A program made the translations under genes and the position numbers. From Chitinophaga oryziterrae (GTDB lineage: Bacteria > Bacteroidota > Bacteroidia > Chitinophagales > Chitinophagaceae), in the NCBI RefSeq assembly GCF_009758125.1, contig NZ_WRXO01000011.1, forward strand, positions 62,001 to 126,000: 64,000 nucleotides of DNA, in the 5' to 3' direction. The number at the start of each line of letters is the position of its first letter. Positions within the stretch are counted from its first letter, which is position 1. Below, one piece after another: positions 1 to 9,077 of this stretch. Under the pieces are notes generated by a model. It was not told the origin of the DNA and ran no database searches. It saw only the letters and a program-made list of their open reading frames with translations.

Positions 1-1
1 T

Positions 2-1366
2 TTATCTGACTTACAACTGCAACACACAAAAGGAGGATTCTTCTGGCGCTGGGGACCTTATGGAGAAGAAGCTTATACTCCCCGTGTGGAATACAACAAC
101 TGTATCCTGAAACGCGCAAGGTGGGTGCTTAAAAAAGCACCAGCCGATACCGATACAGAAAAATACGTACAGGAACAGAGAGTGCAACTGAGAATACCCC
201 GTTTCGTGGTGTTGGCCCAGGGGGATAATGAACTGTACATAGATTTCGAGACAGAGTTTTGCAGATCTCACTTATTGCATGAACTCAGGAAATCAGACAT
301 CATGCTCTACGAATTCCTGCACATGCCGGAAAACTGTTTTATCAAAGATGAAGCAGGAAGTTATCAGAATGAAATCATTATTCCAATGGGGACCCGGCAA
401 CCCATCTTTGGCAGACGCTCTTTTACGATGCCATCTATTTCAAAAGACCTGCCACGTCATTTTATTCCCGGCAGCGAGTGGTTATACATAAAGATTTACG
501 GTGGAAATAAAACACTGGAAGCCATTCTGGTTGAAATCATAAAACCCTTTGCGGCCAGGATGATAGAAGAAAAGGCCATCGACCAGTGGTTCTTCATACG
601 CTTTAATGATCCCGAAGCGCATCTGCGTGTAAGGTTCCACCGTTCGGAAAATGAAACGTTGTGGCTGCGGCTGCTGGAACTGTTATCCCCCCAAATAAAT
701 CCTTTCATAGAAAGCGGGCAGGCAGCAAAAATCCTCGTTGATACTTATGTACGGGAAATAGAACGGTATGGGGAAGAAACAATGCTCAACAGCGAAGCGC
801 TGTTTTTTGCTGATAGCGTAGCGATATCCGACTTCCTCGATCTTATTTCCGGCGATGAAGGAGAACAACTGAGATGGCAGATAGGATTGTACAATATAGA
901 TCTGCTACTGGAAGACTTTGGATATAATTTGTCCGAAAAACAACGTTTATTAAAAGACATCAGTACTTCCTTTTTCAAAGAGTTCAGTAATAATGATAAG
1001 ACAGATGCTACCCGGCTGGAACGTTCGTTAAATGATAAATACAGACGCCATTATGCAAAGATTAATGAAATCCTGACTAAAGGAGATGAGCTGACAGATA
1101 TCGCTGAAGCACTCGATTGTTTCAAAAGACGCAGTGTATTTAACCAGGCTGAAACAGCCAGGATGAAGCATAAATTAACAAACCCCGGAACTGTATTTAA
1201 TAATCTTCTGCCCAGTTACATACATATGACCATGAACCGCCTGTTCATTTCCCGTCAGAGAAATCATGAACTGGTGATTTACCATTATCTGAATAAATAT
1301 TATGAATCCCAGATAGCACGGCAAAAACACGCCGCCACGCAAACAGAAAATAAAATAACGCTATGA
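2..1366 (+). CDS. lanB: Class I lanthipeptide dehydratase LanB, C-terminal part (5' truncated)
   Basis: The reading frame is open from base 2, so the true start lies left of the window; about 454 C-terminal residues are visible. LanB enzymes glutamylate Ser/Thr of a precursor peptide using glutamyl-tRNA, then eliminate glutamate to give dehydroamino acids. The visible part starts at the end of the glutamylation domain (motif PRVEYNN) and continues into the SpaB-C/thiopeptide-type elimination domain, from roughly visible residue 158 (WLYIKIYGG, then FIRFNDPEAHLRVRFH). The arginines of that motif and the late IHMTMNRLF histidine look like the elimination-site residues described for NisB, so the lyase half appears intact. 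The stop overlaps the next gene's start (ATGA), implying translational coupling to the cyclase. Whether the glutamylation half is fused, or encoded as a separate protein, cannot be seen here. Confidence 0.9.
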   Translation, partial: LSDLQLQHTKGGFFWRWGPYGEEAYTPRVEYNNCILKRARWVLKKAPADTDTEKYVQEQRVQLRIPRFVVLAQGDNELYIDFETEFCRSHLLHELRKSDIMLYEFLHMPENCFIKDEAGSYQNEIIIPMGTRQPIFGRRSFTMPSISKDLPRHFIPGSEWLYIKIYGGNKTLEAILVEIIKPFAARMIEEKAIDQWFFIRFNDPEAHLRVRFHRSENETLWLRLLELLSPQINPFIESGQAAKILVDTYVREIERYGEETMLNSEALFFADSVAISDFLDLISGDEGEQLRWQIGLYNIDLLLEDFGYNLSEKQRLLKDISTSFFKEFSNNDKTDATRLERSLNDKYRRHYAKINEILTKGDELTDIAEALDCFKRRSVFNQAETARMKHKLTNPGTVFNNLLPSYIHMTMNRLFISRQRNHELVIYHYLNKYYESQIARQKHAATQTENKITL

Positions 1367-2556
1367 GTGACGTAACAATAGCATCCACCATTGAAACCCA
1401 GATCAGTAACATCACTGCAGCCCTGGAAGATAAGGAAGAGTTTATCCACAGCGCTTCCTATGAGATCGGTTTACTGGGATTGTCCCTGTATTACTGTTAT
1501 TATGCAAAATATACGGGAGATGAAAGGTATTATGGTAAAGCGGAAGAGTACCTGGTAAAAGGACTGTCCGCTTTGGACCTCCCCAATTTCAAACGTCTGT
1601 ATGCTTCTGATTCGCTGGATAGCCACCTGGCACATATTGGTCGGTTCCTGGAATTCAGCAAGCTGCAGAACTTCCTGGATATGGATACACAGGAATACCT
1701 GCAGGACCTCGATAAAACACTTTCCGGACTGATGCAAAGCAAGATTTCCATAGGGGATTTTGATATCAACAGCGGGGCTATGGCTGCCGGCTTCTACTAT
1801 CTCAGCCGTCTTAAAAATGAACCCAGCGTAAGTGAGCAGCTATCCATACTCGTGCATGGCATTAAAGAACAGGCAATAAAGGATGAAGATGGCGATTATT
1901 ACTGGTCGTCTCCTTCCTTATTCCAACGGGTGTACCTGGGTATCTCTCATGGTTCCTGCCTGGTGATCTCATTTTTAGCAAATGCCTGTGAACAAAATAT
2001 AGAGCAGGAAGCCTGCAAAGAGATTTTGCGGAAAGCCGTGAACTTTGTATTAAAGCAACGCTGGTATAATAATTCCAAAGGATTGTTCCCCAATTTCATT
2101 GGAGATCCCATAGAGCCAAAACAGTTCTCCCTTTGTTATGGGGACCTTGGCGTTGGTTACGCCCTATTCCGTGCCGCCGGTGTGCTTGACGATGAAGCAC
2201 TGTCTGCCGCTGTAACTGAAATACTTGATGATTGCCTGCTGAGAAGCGGCAAGGACAAACTCACCCTGGATGCCAGCATTATCTATGGTGCAGCAGGACT
2301 TGCAGCTACTTACGAAAAACTGTACCGCTTATCAGGAGATAGCCGTTTTGATGAAGCAGCTGATTACTGGTATGAACAGATACCGGCCTATGCTGTTCAT
2401 GAAAATGAGTTTGCGGGGTACAAAACCCGTTTGCTGGATGTCGGCCCCGTATGGAACGTTTCTTTCGGATGGGGAATTATCGGTATCGGCATTTCCCTCA
2501 TGATATATAAAGATCGAAGTTTACCCCCTATAGATGCATTAATACTATGTGCCTGA
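1363..2556 (+). CDS. lanC: LanC-like lanthipeptide cyclase with incomplete zinc site
   Basis: This 397-residue protein has LanC-family length and the (alpha,alpha)-barrel signature repeats. LanC proteins use a Cys-Cys-His zinc site to activate precursor cysteines for addition to dehydroamino acids. Visible motifs: GISHG with His196, LCYGDLGVGYAL with Cys258 (first zinc ligand), then SIIYGAAG where canonical enzymes have a CHG motif; Ile307 and Tyr308 replace the second Cys and the His ligand. The last barrel turn reads SFGWGIIGIGISLMIY. The gene overlaps lanB by 4 bp and is 24 bp from the next gene, so the three form one operon. Family assignment is firm from context and motifs. Zinc binding and classical cyclase activity are doubtful; it may bind substrate, act with another cyclase, or use a different mechanism. 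Confidence 0.88.
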   Translation: MSDVTIASTIETQISNITAALEDKEEFIHSASYEIGLLGLSLYYCYYAKYTGDERYYGKAEEYLVKGLSALDLPNFKRLYASDSLDSHLAHIGRFLEFSKLQNFLDMDTQEYLQDLDKTLSGLMQSKISIGDFDINSGAMAAGFYYLSRLKNEPSVSEQLSILVHGIKEQAIKDEDGDYYWSSPSLFQRVYLGISHGSCLVISFLANACEQNIEQEACKEILRKAVNFVLKQRWYNNSKGLFPNFIGDPIEPKQFSLCYGDLGVGYALFRAAGVLDDEALSAAVTEILDDCLLRSGKDKLTLDASIIYGAAGLAATYEKLYRLSGDSRFDEAADYWYEQIPAYAVHENEFAGYKTRLLDVGPVWNVSFGWGIIGIGISLMIYKDRSLPPIDALILCA

Positions 2557-2580
2557 GTTCTCACCTTTTTAAATCTGATT

Positions 2581-3657
2581 ATGAAAAATGTTATCGAATC
2601 CCCCCATACTCTTTTAGAGAAATTATCACATGAGTTCAGTAAGTTCCCTGCCTCTACAACTGAGTCCACTATGTTGTATGATCATAATAAACTTATGGTC
2701 ATTCTACAGGAAAAAGAAGTTATTTCCCGTTTTAACTGCACGGCTGAAGACCTGGAAAATGTATACAAGCTTACAAGGAAATATGGTATCATCGCCGGTA
2801 ATGTGGCACGCGATAAATCGGAAAGTGCATTACAGGAATATATAGAAGTAGAACACATAATAGAACAGGAACTTTCACGGAATTTATATATCTACGCCAA
2901 ACAGTGGGGACTTTCTGTAAAAGCATTGTACTATTATAAGATCAATAACTTCGATAAGGCATTCGATTTCAGCATAGAATGTATCGCCCTCAATGATTAC
3001 CTGATCAGGGAAGGGGTACATACCCTGCTTTTCCGGAGTGCTGAACAGAACAGGAACCTTTCCAGGGTATTGTTCCGTAGCGGCGACTGGATGAATGGCT
3101 CCCTGCTGGCTAAAGATTTACTCAACTACCTGCTGAATGGAGAAGCCGGTACTTTGTACGGAAGTGTTTTTAAAGACGAAGCATATTGGGATACGGTACC
3201 CTACGTAAGAGAAGGGTATGCCTATGAATGTTTCAGAGGGATGGTATCTCATATGGTTAAATTTGAATCACAGTTCTCCGGGAAAGTTAATCTGTTCCCT
3301 CACATGTTTGGTGATCTCACTTTTAAAGTAGACAATCCGGACAGGCTGATCATATATAACTGGATCTATCTTAAAACAGTCTACCAGGCAGATGCCTATG
3401 ATGAGTTCCTGGAAGCATTCATCGCATTTATGAAAGAGCCTATGAGCCAGTTGTACGATGTTTTAAAGATTTCCCTGTTTAAGGATTTAAATGAGTTGAT
3501 AGAGAACAGTAATTACAGGGATAAACAGGAATTGCTGGATAAGATAAAATATCACCTGGATGAGAAGCTGAATATTTATGATAACCTGAGAAAAAATATC
3601 AGCAACAATAGTTTCCCTTCAGGAGATATTAAGATTCCTTTCCCTGGTTCTTTTTAA
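2581..3657 (+). CDS. Unrecognised protein in lanthipeptide operon
   Basis: I do not recognise a family for this 358-residue protein. It has no signal peptide or membrane span, so it is probably cytoplasmic. It looks almost entirely helical, with amphipathic stretches resembling TPR-like or all-alpha repeats (for example around residues 95-175 and 230-310) and many aromatic residues. Its C-terminus is a short Pro/Gly/Phe-rich tail (IPFPGSF). It is the third gene of the lanB-lanC operon (24-bp gap) and ends 2 bp from the convergent stop of the export operon. Position suggests a role in precursor modification, scaffolding of the LanB/LanC complex, or producer regulation, but nothing in the sequence proves any of these. 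Confidence 0.75.
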   Translation: MKNVIESPHTLLEKLSHEFSKFPASTTESTMLYDHNKLMVILQEKEVISRFNCTAEDLENVYKLTRKYGIIAGNVARDKSESALQEYIEVEHIIEQELSRNLYIYAKQWGLSVKALYYYKINNFDKAFDFSIECIALNDYLIREGVHTLLFRSAEQNRNLSRVLFRSGDWMNGSLLAKDLLNYLLNGEAGTLYGSVFKDEAYWDTVPYVREGYAYECFRGMVSHMVKFESQFSGKVNLFPHMFGDLTFKVDNPDRLIIYNWIYLKTVYQADAYDEFLEAFIAFMKEPMSQLYDVLKISLFKDLNELIENSNYRDKQELLDKIKYHLDEKLNIYDNLRKNISNNSFPSGDIKIPFPGSF

Positions 3658-3659
3658 AT

Positions 3660-4562
3660 TTATCTTTCAAGTGGCCCATAAATACCGTTGAAGATCCTTT
3701 GCAGGATGCTTTTATCAGATGTAATGATATCTGCTGTACCGGTTGAGCCGGGACGCTGTTCCAGTATTTTATTCTTTGTACTTACGAATCCGTTCTTCAG
3801 TTTCAGCTGAACAATGTAATTGCTGTCCAATGCAAAACTGCTGATGTTTTCTACATTGGCCTGTAACATACCATATTCCATAAATGGGTACTGTCGTAAT
3901 TTGATAATGACAGACTGTCCTACTTTTACCCTGTCTGCATTTTGTAAGGGTAGTTTTAATGTGATCTCATCGGTCTGTATTTCCGGCAATATTACAAAGA
4001 CCGGTTCTCCGGCAGTAACAACCGGAGATGATTTCACATACAGAAGCTTACCACTTACCGGTGCTTTCAGCACATATTGTTTCTCCCAGACTGCTATCCC
4101 GGATTTTAACTTTTGGGCAGCTTCAATAACATTTCTGGAATCGTGTATCGCTCTTAATAACCCCTTATAATCCCCCTGTAACATACCTGCCTGCAGATTA
4201 TCCGGGCAATTTATCTGAGGTAGATAAGTAGATGTATCAATACGTGTAACGAGTTGTTGTAAATACTGTATATCGGCTGTTTTAGCCGGATTATCAATTA
4301 TTCCAACTATCTCCTGCTCCTTTACAAGTTGATTATTCTTTATTGCTGTAACCCTGCCATTGCTCTGTGCAATGATATTCACGGAAGGAGATAGTGTTAA
4401 TGGCAGGCGTACCACATCCGGATAGCGGATCAGCCAGGCGCCCAGTAATAATAATAATACCAGGCAGGCAATCACGGTAGTGCCTCTACGGGCCACCCAG
4501 GAAGGGATACGTCCGATGATGTCTTGTATTTCTCCGCTATGATGATCAATGAACTGTGGCAT
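3660..4562 (-). CDS. HlyD-type membrane fusion adaptor of peptide exporter
   Basis: A 300-residue periplasmic adaptor for a C39-peptidase ABC exporter. The N-terminal 28 residues are cytoplasmic, followed by one membrane span at about 29-47 (a TVIACLVLLLLLGAWL-like stretch). A biotinyl-lipoyl-like half follows (IIAQSNGRVTAIKNNQLVKEQEIVGII), then a helical hairpin, the second lipoyl half (VLKAPVSGKLLYVKSSPVVTAG) and a beta-barrel domain. The helical hairpin between the lipoyl halves is only about 90 residues, short for HlyD, so docking to an outer-membrane channel is probably compact. It lies 5 bp downstream of the transporter gene in the same operon and converges on the lanBC operon. Confidence 0.87.
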   Translation of the reverse strand: MPQFIDHHSGEIQDIIGRIPSWVARRGTTVIACLVLLLLLGAWLIRYPDVVRLPLTLSPSVNIIAQSNGRVTAIKNNQLVKEQEIVGIIDNPAKTADIQYLQQLVTRIDTSTYLPQINCPDNLQAGMLQGDYKGLLRAIHDSRNVIEAAQKLKSGIAVWEKQYVLKAPVSGKLLYVKSSPVVTAGEPVFVILPEIQTDEITLKLPLQNADRVKVGQSVIIKLRQYPFMEYGMLQANVENISSFALDSNYIVQLKLKNGFVSTKNKILEQRPGSTGTADIITSDKSILQRIFNGIYGPLER

Positions 4563-4567
4563 AAATA

Positions 4568-6787
4568 TTAATTTCCTAGTTCCAACTGGTTTTTCACCAG
4601 CTCGTAATATTTCCCTTTTAAGGCAGTAAGGCTCTTATGATCACCTAACTCTACTATCTTCCCATTTTCCATTACTACTATCTGGTCCGCATGTTTTACG
4701 GTACTCAGGCGATGTGCAATGACAACTACAGTACGATCGTTGAAGAACTGTTCCAGGTTTTGTATAATTACTTTTTCATTATTAGCATCCAGGGTACTGG
4801 TGGCCTCATCTAAAAAGATAAATTTTGGTTCTTTGTAGATGGCACGTGCGATCAATATACGCTGCCGTTGCCCGGAGCTGATTCCGTTGCCGGTATTACC
4901 GATCTTCGTCGAAAATCCTAATGGCATTTCATTAATGAAGGATTCTATATTTGCCATCTTTACAGCAGAGAGCAGTTTTTGCCGGTCTGTTTCTTCCTGT
5001 ACGGAAATATTCTGCGCAATGGTATTGGAGAAGATATACCCATCTGCCATTACCACACCGCAATGTTGTCTCCACCATCTGGCGGAAACAATACCAAGAG
5101 GCGTAGATCCTAAATAGATCTTCCCGTTTACCGGCTCGTAAAATTTGAGCAGCAACTTCATCAGCGTTGTTTTACCACTGCCACTTGCACCTACAATAGC
5201 TGTTACTTTCCCAAAGGGGATCGTGAGATTGATATTATTCAAAACCATAGGAGAGGTGGGGCCTGCATACTGAAAAGAAACATTTTCCAGTACCAGTCCT
5301 TTATCTTCCGCTAATTCCAGTTCTTCATCAGGAGTTAACTCATTCTCTTTTTCTTCATCATCCCTTAAATGTATTTCACTCAGCCGTTCCAGGCTTATTT
5401 TAGCATCCTGCGCACTCTGGAAAAACGTAAGCAGTTGTTCAATAGGGGAATTCATTTGCCCGATGATATACGATACACTCAGCATCATACCTAAGGTGAT
5501 CTGTCCATTCAATACTTCTCTGGCAGCAATGTAAGAGGCCAGTATGTTCTTCAGTTGTGTAAAGAAGGTAGAACCTATGCTTTGATATTGTGCCAGGCTC
5601 AGGCTCTTCACACTTATCTTGAACAGTTTAGCCTGGATTCTTTCCCATCCCCAGCGGTAGGTCGTTTCACTGCCGCTCATCTTAATGTCCTGCATGCCGG
5701 TGATGATCTCAAAAAGGCTGTTCTGGTTGTCACTCATCTGCTGAAAACGGGCATAATTAAGTTCTCTTCTTTTCTTCAGAAAAAACAATATCCATCCTAT
5801 CGAAAGTCCGGAACCCATAATGAATACAGCCAGTATTGGTCCACTGTAGATACCAAGTACAACAGAAAAAACCACCAGGTTTACCAAAGAGAATAATGTA
5901 TTCAGGGAAGTACTGGTAAGGAATTGTTCTATACGTGTATGGTCAGAGATACGCTGTGTAATATCTCCCAGCATTTTTGTATCGAAAAAGCGGATGGGTA
6001 ATTTCATCAGCTTGATGAGGAAGTCCGAGATAATGGAGATGTTGATCCGTGTACTCATGTGCAGTAACAGCCAGCCCCTGATCATTTCTATGGCTGTAGT
6101 GCCAAAGAATAATGCCAGTTGTGATACCAGCATCAGGGTAATGAATCCCATGTTCTGCCGGTTGATCCCATAGTCTACCAGGCTTTGGGTTAAGAAGGGC
6201 GCTATGAGAGAAAGGATACTTCCTACAAACATTCCGAGGAATAACTGCGAGATGTATTTTTTGTAAGGTTTTAAGTAGCGGAAGAGGAAGGAGAATCCTT
6301 TTTTATCTTTTTTCTCATCTTCCGTATCATAGAAGATAGGAGCCGGCTCCATAAAAAGGGCGATACCACATTTATCCTCGGTACTGATCCATAACTTAAG
6401 GAATGTTTCCTTACTCACTTTTACCATGCCGTGGGCAGGGTCCGCAATTAAGATCTTACCATTCTTTTTATTCCTGTCGTAATTCTGCGGGACCAGTACT
6501 ACAAAGTGATTCTGTTTCCAGTGCAGGATACAGGGGAGTGTGGCTTCTTCATCCAATTGTTCGAAGGTAAGCCTGACACCGAGTGTACGGAACCCTATTT
6601 TACCGGCAGCTTCACTGATTCCTTTCAGGTTTACCCCTTCTCTGGTGATATATGAGCTTTCACGTAAGGTTTGTAACGAATAGTGCTTCCCATAATATTT
6701 AGCGATCATCCTTAAACAGGTGGGGCCGCAATCCATTTGGTCCAACTGTCTGTAAATAGGGAATGGTTTACTCACAACGATTAACAA
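4568..6787 (-). CDS. lanT: LanT-type ABC transporter with C39 leader peptidase
   Basis: A 739-residue peptidase-containing ABC transporter that removes a double-glycine-type leader and exports the mature peptide. Residues 1-140 form a C39 peptidase with catalytic Cys20 (QMDCGPTCL), His94 (NHFVVL) and Asp116 (ADPAHG) all present. A six-helix membrane domain (about 165-470) follows, then an ATPase with Walker A GASGSGKTT, signature ISSGQRQR, Walker B FIFLDEAT and switch histidine in VIAHRLSTV. It is the first gene of the export operon with the HlyD-type adaptor. C39 processing is classically a class II lantibiotic trait, but here it sits beside class I LanB/LanC enzymes. The cognate precursor should therefore carry a GG-type leader. 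Confidence 0.93.
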   Translation of the reverse strand: MLIVVSKPFPIYRQLDQMDCGPTCLRMIAKYYGKHYSLQTLRESSYITREGVNLKGISEAAGKIGFRTLGVRLTFEQLDEEATLPCILHWKQNHFVVLVPQNYDRNKKNGKILIADPAHGMVKVSKETFLKLWISTEDKCGIALFMEPAPIFYDTEDEKKDKKGFSFLFRYLKPYKKYISQLFLGMFVGSILSLIAPFLTQSLVDYGINRQNMGFITLMLVSQLALFFGTTAIEMIRGWLLLHMSTRINISIISDFLIKLMKLPIRFFDTKMLGDITQRISDHTRIEQFLTSTSLNTLFSLVNLVVFSVVLGIYSGPILAVFIMGSGLSIGWILFFLKKRRELNYARFQQMSDNQNSLFEIITGMQDIKMSGSETTYRWGWERIQAKLFKISVKSLSLAQYQSIGSTFFTQLKNILASYIAAREVLNGQITLGMMLSVSYIIGQMNSPIEQLLTFFQSAQDAKISLERLSEIHLRDDEEKENELTPDEELELAEDKGLVLENVSFQYAGPTSPMVLNNINLTIPFGKVTAIVGASGSGKTTLMKLLLKFYEPVNGKIYLGSTPLGIVSARWWRQHCGVVMADGYIFSNTIAQNISVQEETDRQKLLSAVKMANIESFINEMPLGFSTKIGNTGNGISSGQRQRILIARAIYKEPKFIFLDEATSTLDANNEKVIIQNLEQFFNDRTVVVIAHRLSTVKHADQIVVMENGKIVELGDHKSLTALKGKYYELVKNQLELGN

Positions 6788-6966
6788 TTTAAATGGTTAT
6801 CTACAATGGTATCCCGAAGGAAATATAAGATAGTAATTAATCAGCAATTTCAAAGTGTTTTTTTGGGAGTGACTCAGTTTGATTTTTGGGTGCAGGGCGC
6901 CCCCCGCAAAACACCAAAAATTACTCTTTGATCAAAATAAATCACATTCTTTTCAGCAGTTTATTA

Positions 6967-7329
6967 TCAATAGAGGTAGATGAGTAACAGGGTAATAATA
7001 GCCGGTGCTGCCTGTACGAAAAAGATCCTTTTACCAGCGGTAAAGGCACCATAAATGCCTGCTACAGCTATACAGGCCAGGAAAAATGTGGCTATGTTGA
7101 AGGCCCAGTCCTGGTCATGGATAAAAAAAGACCATATCAACCCGGCGGAGAGGAAGCCATTATACAATCCCTGGTTAGCGGCAAGGGTTTTAGTAGGGGG
7201 GAACAGGTGTGCTGGCAGCTGTTTGAATACCCTGGGAGCCCTGGTAGTCCAGGCAAACATTTCCAGCCAGAGGATATATAAGTGTTCCAAAGCGCAGAAT
7301 CCTATCAGAAATTTAATTAAGAGCAACAT
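6967..7329 (-). CDS. DUF1304 family membrane protein
   Basis: A small integral membrane protein of about 120 residues with four predicted spans. The family fingerprint is visible: CALEHLYILWLEMFAW near the N-terminus, then ANQGLYNGFLSAGLIW in the middle. An upstream in-frame ATG at 7398 would add 23 residues, but it overlaps the divergent gene's start and lacks family similarity. The internal ATG at 7329 gives the usual DUF1304 length and places the first membrane helix at the N-terminus, so I prefer it. No biochemical function is established for the family. Confidence 0.85.
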   Translation of the reverse strand: MLLLIKFLIGFCALEHLYILWLEMFAWTTRAPRVFKQLPAHLFPPTKTLAANQGLYNGFLSAGLIWSFFIHDQDWAFNIATFFLACIAVAGIYGAFTAGKRIFFVQAAPAIITLLLIYLY

Positions 7330-7396
7330 ATGTAGTAAATTTAGTATCGGGTTCGGTATTCGATAGAGGGCGAAGATATTAAATAATTCCACGTAC

Positions 7397-8869
7397 ATGT
7401 TTACCTATGTTATTAAAAGCATCGTGCTGATGCTGCTTTGTTGCTGTACACTACATTTACCGGCGCAGAACCTGGTACCTAATCCCTCTTTTGAGGACGT
7501 GAACATCTGTACGGAGTATGTTGCTCCCTGTGCACCAAGTGCCTGGGTGGCGGTGGCGCCGGAGGTGATAAAGATGAAATACCTGTGTAATGGTACTGCC
7601 CTGCAGGGGCAGCATCACGTTTCCCTGTTACTGGAGGGCCGTGATAACCCCGATAGCAGGGTGTATATCCAGACCCGTTTATTATGCCCTATGGAAAAGG
7701 GCACGACTTACCGTGTACGTATGTATATTAATACGGACAACTACCCATTGCGGGCCGCTATCCGTTTCGATACCGCATTTATCTTCACAGAGAATGCAGG
7801 TTGTTTATCAGTGCCTGCCAGTCTGGAATTAAACGAAGTGGATCAGCAGAAGAAGTTATGGCGTTTGAATCATCCCTGGTACATACTGGAAAAAACCTAT
7901 GTAGCTACACAAAGGACAACGCATATCATTATCGGTAATTTTAAAGCACCGCAGAAAAAAGAAGGATATGCATTATACAGCAATGCGCAGTTGTTCATAG
8001 ACAGTATCAGTATCACACCTTTAGAAGAAACCGCAACACTCTGCAAAGAGGCCGACAGCATCCATCGCTTTCTTTATGCAGAACATCACCGGCATACCAT
8101 CCCGGAAACATATGTTACGCCCTCCGGTAAACAAATTCTGCATCAGCTAAAGGGCGACTGTGATACTGTCATTTTAAAAGACGACCTTTTTTCTCCGGAC
8201 CGTACTACGATCAATAAAATCTACAGTAAGCAGATAGAAGATGTATTGAAGAACAACCGCAAAGGTCATATTCAATTGATAGGGCATTCCTGGCAGGCTG
8301 CATCGGAAGAATATAACAAGATCATTTCTTATGATAAAGCAAAGGCGTTGGCCAGTTACCTGGTATATAATGAAGGCTACAGCTTTGAAGATTTTGATAT
8401 CAAAGGAATGGGTAAAATGCAACCTCGTTATGACACTACCAATGGCGATAATAACCGTATAGAAATGATTCTTTGTCATCCGAAAGACACCATCATCAAA
8501 CCTAAAATTATTCCCAGACCAGATACACTCATTATCCCTGATATTCTCTTCCGTTTTAACAGCAGTGAACTAAATACAGCATTATATGGTGCACTGGATA
8601 GTCTTATCAGAAAAATTCCCCGTGACGGTAGTGTACAGTTACAGGTAACAGGATATACTGACAGTGAAGGGGATGACAATTATAACTACACGCTTTCTTT
8701 AAAACGTGCAAAAGCTGTAGCTGCCTACATGGAGCAATCAGGATTAGGTAACGATATCCGGCAAATCACAGGTGCCGGGGAAACCTTACCGGTAGCGGAT
8801 AACCGTACGCCAGCGGGTCGAAAAAAGAACCGGCGTGTCGAAATAATAATCTTCCATAGTGCGGATTAA
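7397..8869 (+). CDS. OmpA-family protein with two OmpA-like domains
   Basis: A 490-residue exported protein with a signal peptide of about 23 residues ending in PAQ. The N-terminal region begins with the Bacteroidota motif NLVPNPSFE and forms a beta-rich, carbohydrate-binding-like module to about residue 205. Two OmpA-like domains follow (about 245-360 and 375-488). The second has the full peptidoglycan-binding pattern (GYTDSEG, SLKRAKAV, KNRRVEI). In the first, the arginine of the SxxRA motif is replaced (SYDKAKAL) and the terminal motif is reduced to NNRIEM, so it is probably a degenerate copy. Likely role: anchoring the outer membrane or a surface structure to peptidoglycan. Confidence 0.88.
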   Translation: MFTYVIKSIVLMLLCCCTLHLPAQNLVPNPSFEDVNICTEYVAPCAPSAWVAVAPEVIKMKYLCNGTALQGQHHVSLLLEGRDNPDSRVYIQTRLLCPMEKGTTYRVRMYINTDNYPLRAAIRFDTAFIFTENAGCLSVPASLELNEVDQQKKLWRLNHPWYILEKTYVATQRTTHIIIGNFKAPQKKEGYALYSNAQLFIDSISITPLEETATLCKEADSIHRFLYAEHHRHTIPETYVTPSGKQILHQLKGDCDTVILKDDLFSPDRTTINKIYSKQIEDVLKNNRKGHIQLIGHSWQAASEEYNKIISYDKAKALASYLVYNEGYSFEDFDIKGMGKMQPRYDTTNGDNNRIEMILCHPKDTIIKPKIIPRPDTLIIPDILFRFNSSELNTALYGALDSLIRKIPRDGSVQLQVTGYTDSEGDDNYNYTLSLKRAKAVAAYMEQSGLGNDIRQITGAGETLPVADNRTPAGRKKNRRVEIIIFHSAD

Positions 8870-9077
8870 GTATGAGTTATTAGATTAAAATTAAACAGAT
8901 ATAACATTTACTTGCGTAACAATTAATCATTTGTTATTTTTATCTGTATTCGATGCATAATAACCTGTGCATTTATTCTATAATTATCAAGGGACCATTT
9001 TTGCTAAACGACCAAAATCCTCCTGCTCATGTGGCAATAGGTACATCTCATTTTTTATAAATTAAACTAAGCAGCTT

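Noticed and set aside
1363..2556. LanC homologue as a pseudogene
   Set aside because: The frame is intact at full family length, tightly coupled to lanB, and the first Cys ligand and GxxHG motif remain; loss of ligands alone does not show decay.
6788..6966. Lanthipeptide precursor gene upstream of lanT
   Set aside because: I looked for a short ORF with a GG leader and Cys-rich core on both strands in this gap and found none; the precursor must be elsewhere.
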